Shown: positions 49,001 to 61,000 of the stretch, one piece after another
Position numbering within the stretch: the first letter of the stretch is position 1
Layout of the letters: each line of letters starts with the position of its first letter
Assembly: GCF_000224145.3 (NCBI RefSeq)
Contig: NC_020169.2
Coordinates: forward strand, 1,339,479-1,403,478
Direction: 5' to 3'
Length of the DNA: 64,000 nucleotides
From: Ciona intestinalis
Lineage: Eukaryota > Chordata > Ascidiacea > Phlebobranchia > Cionidae
Translations under genes and position numbers: made by a program
Notes under the pieces: model-generated
Databases searched by the model: none
Told to the model about the DNA's origin: nothing
Seen by the model: only the letters and a program-made list of their open reading frames with translations

Positions 49001-52000
49001 CACATATTAAGTTTGTTAAGTTGTGAGCTACAGATGGCAGTTGTTCAAAGCCATTATGAATTGGAATTACTTTCGATGGATTAATTGCCCTTCCCAGTGA
49101 GGTCTGGATGACATTTATATCGGAGGGTGAGAGGTCTTCACTTGGGGGAAGTACCAGTGCAATGATATTAACTCCTTTTATAACCCCAGCAGTGATGACA
49201 TTGTTAATGTTTGGAATGGACATGGGGGTTTGTACGTCAGTAATTGTTACTACTGCCACCTTCTGGGCATCTGGTCGAGCTCCATTTGATTCTTTAAATC
49301 AAGTTTAATTAAATTAACTTATTGTGTCTTAAATATAAGTTAGGCTTGATGTCTATGAAGCTAAGGTTAGTATGGATACAACTTATGAGGAAAACAATCT
49401 TTATGGTTTGCTAAAGGTACTAGTGTAATTAGTAGTAGTTGTCTGGCTTTGAAATATAAGCCACTTTTATCGGTATTATGATGTACAATATTTCCAAAAG
49501 AAATACACAGTTTTAATAAATAGTTTTTATCCATTTATACATTACAACAGCATTTTTTTCAATGAATGTAAAATCAAGAGTGGCACGCAACATAGAATGT
49601 TTACCTTGAAATAGTTGATCAAGTCCTCGTTCAATCATAAAGGCAGAGTTTCCAGGATTATTAAGTGGGATTGTCAAATTATTGATGCCACTCAGTAACT
49701 TGTCACGTGAGGTGAACTCATTTAAATGAAATCCAGTTGGGTATTCATTATAAAGTGAATCACCTGTAAAACTTACACCAACCTAAAAAAAAATAATAAG
49801 TGAATACATACTAAAAAATCAAAAATGTACCAATGGATAAAGTTTAATCATTCATATAACCTTTAGATTGGCTATAATAGATACAACAAACAATTTTAGA
49901 TTGACTACATAGGAGAAAATGTGGCTTAAATACCTGAGTATCATCAGGACCAACGTTTAAAGTATTAGCAACATTTCCCAGCATTTCTTTATAGAATGGC
50001 AATGCTGTGTTAGCATTTTGTGATCCATCCATAATGAATATTAGATCCGTAGGCGGCATTGAACTGCAATCTGTTCGAGATTTAAATAATAAAAAAAATA
50101 CAAAAAAAGTGTTTTACACAATTTCAGTGTAACTTGCCTGCAGCAAGAGTAGGTTGCGAAGAGGTAATGGGTTGAACTGCGTTAAATGTTTAAAATTATT
50201 TTTTAATATAAGTTTTTAAACTATAGCTGACTAACCTGTTGTTGGTGTTGTTGTTGTTGTTAAAAGACCTGTTGTTGTTGATGGAGGAGCTGAGTGCAAA
50301 AGGTTCATGATATTAGTTGACAAGGTAAAGAAATGCATCTGTTTTAGTGTATTATAATAGAATATTTACATAATGTAACTAGAAATATTAAGGTATTGGT
50401 TTATTGTATAAAAATATTTACACTTCGTTGTTGCTCCACAACACAAGATCGGTCAGAATTATTAAAATTAGATATTAATGTGTTGTTCAATGATAGACAC
50501 TTGAGTATATAATGTTGTGTTGTAAAAACAAAGAAAAATATGAGTAATTGTAAATTAAGAATAACAAAACACATACTTCCGCAAATCAATTCTTTCAATT
50601 GATCGACGTGATCTGTTAGTTCACTGAAATCAACAGATGAAACCAATCTGGCATGGTCTCCTACTGATTCCTCAAGCAAGTCAAGCTCTTCAAGCTCATC
50701 ATTGGGAACAACAAGAGCTATCACTTCAGTATTGGTGAGAATGGTGCTGCCTATAACACCACTCACAGATGGAGTAGACGTGCCGTAGTCAGGTGGTTGG
50801 GAGCGTGTAATTTCAATAACAGCTACTTTACGAGCATCAGGGCGTCCACCAGCAGATTCTACAAGATTGCATGATTTTAAAAAAAATTGTCATGATTTTA
50901 AAGAGTGATTATATTTATTCGCAATATGTCTCATTAATTCGGGCCACTTTAGTTCTTTATTCTATTTGATTAGAAATTTTTCCTTTTTTATATAGAAGCA
51001 TCTAGCTTTCAAAGCCAAACTGTTAAACCAGAAACAAAGATAGAATGTTTGAATAAAACAATTTTTTGTTTTCGTTTTTAAGCCAAAACTTTCAAACAAT
51101 AAAAAGGTATCATACGCAATATTGAATGTTAGGCTGAAATGGTGAATATAAAATATTAAAAGGTCAATTTTTCATAGCAAAATAAGGAAGTAGTATTTGG
51201 TACACCAGACAAGGTATACAGTTTTATACCAAGCAACTTTTGACTGAGTGCTTCTTGTATTGCAGGTGTAAAGAACATGACGTCATTGTTTGGATTCTCA
51301 AGCTTATCAATTGCATCTTGTACCTCATTTATGTTGGATTTTTCACTTAGAGGAAAACCATTCAAACCTGAACCATGCAACTCATCATCATAGAGAAATA
51401 CACCCACCTGATCGAATAAGAAAATTGGTTGGCTGATTATTTGATTCTAGCAGGGTGAGGAAGATTTTTGTTCTATTTTCTTGTCCAATTTGGTACTAAA
51501 CAAACTGTATCCTAACGACTTTAATAAACCATTGTTAATTGTTTAAAACTTGTTCAGAATGTTTGCCAATTGTGTGCCAAAGGTGTACCACCTTACCCCA
51601 CGGTACGATATCATGGGCAGCTAACATATTATCCTTTAAATTTACACAAACCCTATTAAAAAGATTTGCTAATATTACAGAAAAGCTAAACACAATATTT
51701 GAGTATATAAGTGTTTTTATTGTAACCTGTCTAAGCATTAGATACATTAAATTTACTCTGTTATTACTTCACCCACTTGAGTATCACTTGGGCCAATTTT
51801 GAACAGTTTTGTTAAATTTGAAAGCAGTATCTTATGTTGCATCAAACGCAATTCACTGTTTTCAGATCTAGAACCATCCAGTACAAATATAATGTCAGTG
51901 GGTGGCATGTAAGAACATTCTGCAAATACACAATATTGGAATAATAGGGTAAAAATATTAAGAGAAAAAATAGGTTAATAATAATGCGCAGATATATATT

Positions 52001-55000
52001 TAAAAATACTAAACCAAATTTGGACCTATGAAACCAAATTTGGACAAAAAAATTGAGTAGACAATACATAGTAACATTTTTTAAGGCTAAGCATAATAGC
52101 CCTAAGAAAAATTTACTCTTAACATTATTTCTACCTGGTTGAACTGATGATATAGTTGTAGTTAAAATCCTTGGATCTGTGAATAGAAAATATTAGTTTA
52201 AGGGGAAAGCCTACCAAAGTTTGAACAAATGGTTAAAGAAGATACTAAAAGATTTTAGACTAATTATAGCAGTTTACAAGAGAAGATATTGTTTTACATG
52301 TTTCCCGAGCTAGAGGTCTGCAGATGCTCGCTGCCACTTCATCCACAAGTGAACTTGCTTCATTCATATCTTCCACTGTATAAACATAGTCATCATGTGA
52401 TGCAATGCCTTCAAGTTGGTGAGGGTCAACTGACCCCACCCCTATAGTGATCAAATGGAATGTTTCGTTCCATTTATCATGAACAACTTGAATTTTATTG
52501 AGAACTTCCTCACGTATGTCTTCATCCTGGAAAACATCAGGATTTAAACTACAAAGTTTACTTAAATAGAACATCTTTAAATGAACTACTTAAGATCTAC
52601 TGGCATCACAACCTTACAGTTTATAACATGGGTAAGCTATTTTATAAATTTTTGTCTGCAAACAATTAACTGTATGTGACATTTAGCATTTTTTTAGTAT
52701 AACTTGGGAACTCAATTGTAACTAGTTGGCTTAAGAGTTAAATGACTCGCTGATGAGAAAACAGAAAGTCATAATGATGGCAAATTTAAACTTTGTAGAT
52801 TTCTTTACTATGCATACTTTTCACTGTGACTTAGCAGTGGTATTCACAATAGTTGAAAACAGTCAATTTGGTAACAATTTGTTTATACCTTTGCTCTTCC
52901 ATCAGTTATAAGCACAATCACAAAAGGTACATCTGGCCTTCTTCCTGAATCTGAACCATCTATGACAGTTTGCAATACAAGTTTCAATGCATGGTAAGTG
53001 TATGTAACCCCTTGAAGCATCTGCATGCCTGCAATTGTGTGTAACATTCCATCTAAGTTGCCAGGGTATGTAGAAAGGAGCCATTCCACTTGTGAGCGCT
53101 TGCTGTACTGCACCAAACTAACCTGAAAAATACATATGGGCAAATACACAAAAAAACGTATATTTCTATACTTACTCTAGTTTCATCATTCGGAACATCA
53201 AATTTTTTGATCAAGTTACCCAGAATATCTTTTAGTGTTATAAATCCATCAATACCAATGCTATATGACGAATCAACAACTAAAACTAAATCAACTGTGC
53301 AACCGGTTAAACCTGAAGGAGAATAAAGTGTGTGAAAAAATATTAAAACTAACATTTTTTTATACAAACCTAAGGTAGTATGAGGTTGTGGCAATAATGG
53401 TGGAGTTGTTATTAAACCTGGCAAAAATGGTACTGTTGTTGTTGTTACACCAGGAACAGAAGGAATTGTTGTTGCACCAGGAACAGAGGGAATTGTTGTT
53501 GTTGTTACACCAGGAACAGAAGAAAATGTTGTTGTTGCACCAGGAACAGAAGGAATTGTTGTTGTTGTTGACACCAGGAACAGAGGGAATTGTTGCTGTT
53601 GTTGCACCAAAAATGGTACTGTTGTTGTTGTTACACCAGGAACAGAAGGAATTGTTGTTGCACCAGGAACAGAGGGAATTGTTGTTGTTGTTACACCAGG
53701 AACAGAAGAAAATGTTGTTGTTGCACCAGGAACAGAGGGAATTGTTGTTGTTGTTGTTACACCAGTAGCAGAGGGAATTGTTGTTGTTGTTACACCAGGA
53801 ACAGATGGTACTGTTGTTGTTGTTACACCAGGAACAGAGGGAATTGTTGTTGTTGTTTCACCAGGAACAGAGGGAATTGTTATTGTTGTTACACCAGGAA
53901 CAGAAGGAATTGTTGTTGTTGTTACACCTGGAACAGAGGGAATCGTTGTTGTTGTTACACCTGAAACAGAGGGAATTGTTGTTGTTGTTACACCAGAAAC
54001 AGAGGGTACTGTTGTTGTTGTTTCACCAGGAACAGAGGGAATCGTTGTTGTTGTTTCACCAGGAACAGAAGGAATTGTTGTTGTTGTTGCACCAGGAACA
54101 GAGGGAATTGTTGTTGTTGTTGTTACACCAAAAACAGATGGTATTGTTGTTGCACCAGGTATTAATGTTCCTATAGTTGTCTTGGGTACAAGCGGCATTG
54201 TAATGGTTGTTGTAACAGGGGATACAGAAGCACAAACATGATCTGTGACATAAAGTGAAAACGCGTTGTCTAATAATTCTCTTGTTGAACGCAGANNNNN
54301 NNNNNNNNNNNNNNNNNNNNNNNNNNNNNNNNNNNNNNNNNNNNNACTGTTGTTGTTGTTACACCAGGAACAGAGGGAATTGTTGTTGTTGTTTCACCAG
54401 GAACAGAGGGAATTGTTATTGTTGTTACACCAGGAACAGAAGGAATTGTTGTTGTTACACCAGGAACAGAAGGAATTGTTGTTGTTGTTACACCAGAAAC
54501 AGAGGGAATTGTTGTTGTTGTTACACCAGGAACAGAGGGAATTGTTGTTGTCACCAGGAATAGAGGGAATTGTTGTTGTTGTTTCACCAGGAACAGATGG
54601 TATTGTCGTTGCTTGTTACACCAGGAACAGAAGTATATTGTTGTTGTTGTTGCACCAGGAACAGAGGGAATTGTTGTTGCTTGTTACACCAGGAACAGAA
54701 GTTATTGTTGTTGCACCAGGAATAGAGGGAATTGTTGTTGTTGTTACACCAGGAACAGAAGGAATTGTTGTTGTTGTTGCACCAGAAACAGAGGGACTTG
54801 TTGTTGTTGTTACACCAGGAAGAGAAGGAATTGTTGTTGTTACACCAGGAACAGAAGGAATTGTTGTTGTTGTTACACCAGAAACAGAAGGAATTGTTGT
54901 TGTTGTTACACCAGGAACAGAGGGAATTGTTATTGCACCAGGAATAGAGGGAATTGTTGTTGTTGTTTCACCAGGAACAGATGGTGTTGTTGTCACACCG

Positions 55001-58000
55001 GGAACAGAGGGAATTGTTGTTGTTGTTGTTACACCAGTAGCAGAGGGAATTGTTGTTGTTGTTACACCAGGAACAGATGGTACTGTTGTTGTTGTTACAC
55101 CAGGAACAGAGGGAATTGTTGTTGTTGTTTCACCAGGAACAGAGGGAATTGTTATTGTTGTTACACCAGGAACAGAAGGAATTGTTGTTGTTGTTACACC
55201 TGGAACAGAGGGAATTGTTGTTGTTGTTACACCAGGAACAGAGGGTACTGTTGTTGTTGTTTCACCAGGAACAGAGGGAATCGTTGTTGTTGTTTCACCA
55301 GGAACAGAAGGAATTGTTGTTGTTGTTGCACCAGGAACAGAGGGAATTGTTGTTGTTGTTGTTACACCAAAAACAGATGGTATTGTTGTTGCACCAGGTA
55401 TTAATGTTCCTATAGTTGTCTTGGGTACAAGCGGCATTGTAATGGTTGTTGTAACAGGGGATACAGAAGCACAAACATGATCTGTGACATAAAGTGAAAA
55501 CGTGTTGTCTAATAATTCTCTTGTGGAGCGCAGGTAAATTTGTTCAAAAGCATCATCTTGTTCTTCAGTTTCGATTGTTTGTTGTCCCACTGAGACATGT
55601 ATAACATTTGCAAAACTTGCTTTATCTTTTAAAATGTGATTCCTTTTGTCTTTATTGAGACTGCTACCAATTATGACGATGGATTGCCCTCTGTCAGCTG
55701 ACAATACACTAGCCTGTGTGCTAATGGTGTCAATCATAAAACTCAAATTAGATTGTGGTTCAAAGTTGTCCAACCTGACTGGAAGATCGGAACGCAAAAA
55801 CACAAGCAGACCATTTCCATCATATAAACTGACCAGTATTTTGGCACTTCTGTCATTGAAGCCGATTAAAGAAGTTCTGATTCCACTGACATTGTTTGTG
55901 TTAAATGGAAAGTTGATTGGTTGAAGCGCCTTTGAGATCTTTTTCACCCCATTTACCATGTTTTCCCAATCTTTCCCTTGAATTTCTGTTGTATCTAATA
56001 TAAAATAAACATCCATATCCTGCTGACAACGGAGCAGTTCTGTCTCCAAAGTTTCTGGTGTCCGGCAAGTTTTCTCAATCACAGATTCAGAGGGCGGTGC
56101 TCCTCCTCCAGTTATATTGGCAAATATTAAATTTTTCTTGCCCAACAAATTAGTCAATGCATTCTTTTCTGTATAGTTTCTGTACTGATCAGGTTGTGTC
56201 ACAGCTGTTAAAATAACCCCATGTTCATGGAGTTCAGATAAAGACTCATTTATCGCCTCTTTTTGTCCAAGAATGTTATTTTCCTGAAGCAGTAAAATCG
56301 ACTTGTGATTCGCTGGACTTAGTCGAGCATGGGAATGTTCATTTTCCAAATATCCAACCAATGTTTCTAGAAGAGCATAAGCTAAATCGAGCGACTCATC
56401 TGATGCTACTTCATCAGTGAGAATAATTTTAGATATTGTTTCTTCAATTGCTCGATTTACTTCATCTCTTGAACTCTGAAATTTACTTACTCTGCGTACT
56501 TGTTTATCAGCAAGTAGCACAGACACATGTGTGTGATCAGGAGAAATTGTAACATTGTCAAGAATATCAGAAACATACTGAAGAGTGGCAGATCTCTTTC
56601 TTCTTGATCTTCCCTTGTCTTTATCCACCAGCAAATTTGTGTCAATCAAAACAACAAGATCAGCTTGCATTGTGCAAGTTTCATTAAGTGGCTCGAAAGG
56701 TGGTAACTCCACTCGTGGAACAACTGGAGTAACGGGTGATGGTGTTGTGACATTTGGTAAAACTTCGTTTCGGCCCTCACAAATTTCATTCAAAATTTCC
56801 ATTGCCATGTTGCTGTATTCCAAGCTAAAAATATCAGACAACTCTTCAATGGCATATGAGGTCATGGTTCTTTCGTCTGGGAATCTACCATGACCATGGT
56901 GTGTAATTCTTAGGATGATTGCTTTAATTTTTAAGTTCTCCATTTCTTCAAGAACTTCGTTTATATCTTCTTGTGGAGTTGAGAATGTGATGGCAAATAG
57001 AACATTTTCAATAGTTGAGTTGACTGGCTTCTCTGTCAGATTAAATTGAGCAATTCCTGATCGTAGAGCTTCAGTAAATGGATTTTCACTTCCACGTTGC
57101 AGCTGCAGGTCATGTATTGTGTTTAATAAAATACTCATGTTCTGGTGATCCTGAAGTGCTAAGTTATGCTCTAGCCGATCACCATATTGTTGTATAGCAA
57201 CCCTGAGAGTTGAGTTTGGTTTTCCATAATTCTTTGGGGCAACAGAAGAGACATAAGTTTCAATCAATTTTTTCACATCTTGAAACTCATGTGCAGATAT
57301 GTGGTGTGTGCTTTGTACAAGAAACACAAGGTTAACAGCTCCATCACAATATCTTTGTACAGAGGGCAAGGCAAGCACATGTTCTTTGGGAGGTGGTTGA
57401 CACTTGCTAGCTGTTGTACATTCGATTGACTCGAGAAGAGAACAAGTGCTGAATGAAAAAAGAACAATGTAATATTGCATAAGATTCATTTTAGATACAC
57501 AAAACTTCTTATTTCTCTGGAAATTACAAAACTCTAATAAGAGTAAAATATAATACAATTTCTTAAATTAACATATTTGATCCGAAAAAAGATCCTGAAA
57601 AAGCTATTATAGTATAAAGATACAGGACATACCATATATGACAATTGTCTTCAGTAACAACATCTCCGATTAAATAAAATCTTCCATTAGAGTGACAACC
57701 CTTCTGGCACTGGCTCACACACCGCTGGCTGCTTTCATCATACAGTGTTCCTAGTAACAAAATATGTTACTGTAAATATATGTTATACTTTATAACTATA
57801 AGAGTTAAATACAGAGTATGTAATTATGCACTCAAGTAGTTTACGCCATAAAATATACTAATAAATATATTTGAATATACTTAGATATAGTAGGGTGGGG
57901 GAAGCTGGGACACCTTTTCAATCTATTTTCGCATCCCATTTGGTAGTAAACAAAGAACATTCAATGAATTATAAAACCGTATTCTCACGACTCCCATAGA

Positions 58001-61000
58001 CCGTTGTTAATTGTTTAAAACACGATCATGATATTTGAATATTATGTGCTGGAGGTGTCCCATCTTCCCCCACCCTACTATATATATTTTTTGCTATGTA
58101 TAGTACCAGTCCTTAAAACATTAGCAAGTCAATCAAATAATGATTAAAAAATATAGGTATTAGGTCTGGAAACAATAGCAAGGCATGTAAATAATGATTT
58201 AAAAATACTCTCACCTTCAGGGCAATGAGGAAAACATCCTTCAACACAAGCCATGGATAATGAACACTGATCAATGGCAGTGCTAAGGTATCGATGTTGG
58301 CAAGTGATGGGACAAGCTGTTTGACATTCACTGTAATGCCATGTGCAATCATGGTTGTCTGTGTTGTAGGCTTCACACATCAGTGCTGGAGGTAGAAAAG
58401 CATGGTTAATCAAAAGGTATGTACATGGTGTTTGGTAAAGTAAATGTATAGAACAGATACAATAGCATTAGAAGAATAGCAATTTATCAGAAATTAAGAA
58501 GTGCATCAAGGCAAAAATTAAACTATTGCAACTAAAATAAAGGACAATATCTTTAACACACATATACACAGTCGAAGATTTTGTTTTGAAACTATTTATA
58601 AGTTTTACGCAAATTGAAAATGAGCGCACAAAGTGTTTGGTATTACTTACGACAAACATTAGGTGTTCTCCATCTAATAGGGCGGCCAGCTTCTGCACAA
58701 GCTCGCGCATATGCAGCAACTGCCACACAGAAACATTCACAGTCAGCCCCACCATCACAACCACATGCATCAAATTTACAGTTGCTGTAATACCAGGTTA
58801 CATCAACCTGGAAAATGTAAAGGAAAATTTAAAAAAAATCAAGCATTGGTAACACAAAAAACTACTTAATTAAATCAATCACATTTTAGGTTGCAGAATG
58901 TAGACTTCTAGGCAATATTTGTTACATGCATTTTCACATGCCCAAAATGACATTTTTCAGTTATTCCAATCTTATAAAGTATTTTGAACTAAAATGTTCT
59001 TAATTATCATGATCTTGTCAAAAATTTTGTGTTTGCCTAAATACCCGCATTTTACTTACCAATGCATGGCATGGTTGGAATATTTCACTTTGCAAGATAT
59101 TACAACTTCTTTGTGCCCATGGCTTGCGGTTGGGATGTAATGTACATGGATCGTCCGAGGGCGGGGTGTTGTCACAGTTGGGAGATGTCTGATTGCAAGT
59201 AATAGTTTTTGATAAAAGTTTTTATGTCAAACTCAAACTTCATGTACCATCTAGGGCGATTCCTCAGACAAGATATATAACACTAAACAAAAATGACCAC
59301 TTAGTGCGATGAATTTAAATCCCCTTTTCGTAATCACTGCATAAAAGTTTAACCCTGTAATTCTCCCCCCACACAAGGATAAATAAGGTTTATTTTATAG
59401 TAACCCAACTACATTATAATAATGCATGTGCAAATAAATTAGATAAATTCTTTACCTTCCAACTATTACCAAATTCAAGTGGTGTCACTGCCAACATGCG
59501 ATCACTCTTCATTGCATCATTGTTTTGGTTGCCATCAAAATTACCACACAACCCACATACTGCAGACTAAAATAAAAATTTAAAAGAAACCTTTAAGGTA
59601 ATTATACACAAGAAACAAAATAGAAATGTTTCAGATGAAAGGGTTAACAGGGGGGATTTGTTACTTAGTGTTTTAACTTTTGGATTTAATTCGTTTCTAC
59701 CTTTCTAATAGATTTGTGAAGTGTCAATTTCATGATAGATTTTCATATGATGACTAATTAAAACACAATTTTAGGTTATGTTAGATTAGCAAGTTTTGGG
59801 ATTAAACATTCATTACCATCTAGCATAAGTTTATGCACATTCTGATGTTTACCATATATCTTGGATCCAGTTTCACTATGACTGTTGTCTTTCTATCCCA
59901 AACAACCATGAGACCAATGTCCGTTGTCACCATGGTGTACAAACCAACGTGATGATAGTCCCAAACTATGTTTGTGTGGTTCGTATCAGAACCGGGAGAA
60001 GGCCCCCATGAAACCATATTTTCTGCTTCTGCAAGGACATTTTTAACATACATTTATCATCCTATGTAATGTTTATACTGTAGTGATCGATGTGTGAAAG
60101 CGGTCCATTTAAATGGTATATTTGTAATTCCACGTTATCGAGATTGTATTTACAAATATAACATTTGTAATTCAATATAGATTTAATTACAAATATAACA
60201 TTTAAATGGACCGCTTAAACACATCGATCACTACAATACTGTTAAAAATGTTATGCACCAAATCTGTGTAGGTTTATACAGACATGATAAGCTTTCCATA
60301 TATAATATGAAATCAGTACTAGTAGTTTATTAAGCTATTATCTACAAAGTAGGCATTACTAACAAATATATAAACTTAAGAAATGTAAAATAATTCATTG
60401 TAAAAAGTCCATCTCTTTGTTCAATTAAAATATAAAAAACAGTATAAATTATTGGTCTTATTACTGTATCCAAAATTTTCTCTTTCAAGTCGAATAGTGA
60501 TTTTATCTTCAAGTATAATGCTGACAGCTTTTGTGCAAGCCATTCCATCTGAACCACACAATGTATTCTCAACATAAACTCGGAATGTTCCTCGTTGCTG
60601 GTCACAGTAATTCTGTAAATTTGATTGTAGAAAACAAGATTAGTGTTTCTACTTTTAAGTAAGCCATAATCATGTTTGTGTTTGATTTGGTGGACAACAA
60701 AAACTTTTGTTTAAAATTTGGCTTTGACGCGTTGCTTCCCCATTGTGTTTAAAAATTTGACAACTTTTGTTTGGAAAATTTGGTCATGACAAAACCTTAA
60801 TAGCAACAGATAATTTAATGCAAGCCTACAATAAAAAATAAATATTCATTTATACTTGGGTCAGTATGTAGTTGCATGTTCCCATGTAGTTGTATGTGAA
60901 ACCATCAAATGTTTCATAATGTGGATCCCCATAAGCTGTGCAGGTGCCTACACATTCATCCTGTGTACATTCCCACTCCCTGTTTCGACACTCACTGCAA

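Larger units (their letters stand above)
53430..55395 (-). repeat. 33-bp minisatellite coding for 11-aa mucin-like repeats
   Basis: The plus-strand unit is GTTGTTGTTGTTACACCAGG followed by AACAGAGGGAATT. The minus-strand product is repeated [11 protein letters not shown], about 50 units by length, with variants (TVPSVPG, TIPSATG, one or more Thr gained or lost). Dense Thr/Ser/Pro predicts heavy O-glycosylation and an extended stalk between A3 and A4. Indels at 54600-54720 shift the frame, and the gap at 54296-54345 lies inside, so unit number is not reliable. The opposite strand also reads as long open frames; these are artefacts of the repeat. Confidence 0.9.
53370..57448 (-). other. VWF-like gene: giant exon with A1, A2, A3 and mucin-like array
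   Basis: Acceptor before 57448, probable donor at 53369; no intron visible over 4.1 kb. A1 (about 57345-56780) opens [13 protein letters not shown]2 (about 56690-56100) [13 protein letters not shown]3 (about 56030-55475) [12 protein letters not shown]. All three keep the hydrophobic beta-strand of VWA folds but lack DxSxS, so metal-dependent ligand binding is doubtful. A2 carries RSRRKRS near 56590-56613 within its first helix region. Then come the Thr/Pro repeats, broken by the 50-N gap and by apparent frameshifts near 54600-54720. Confidence 0.8.

Noticed and set aside
53388..55480. Several long plus-strand reading frames through the minisatellite (leucine-, cysteine- or valine-rich)
   Set aside because: They are the opposite strand of the 33-bp coding repeat, which is open in many frames because its unit length is a multiple of three. 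The minus strand continues unique VWA coding sequence on both sides.
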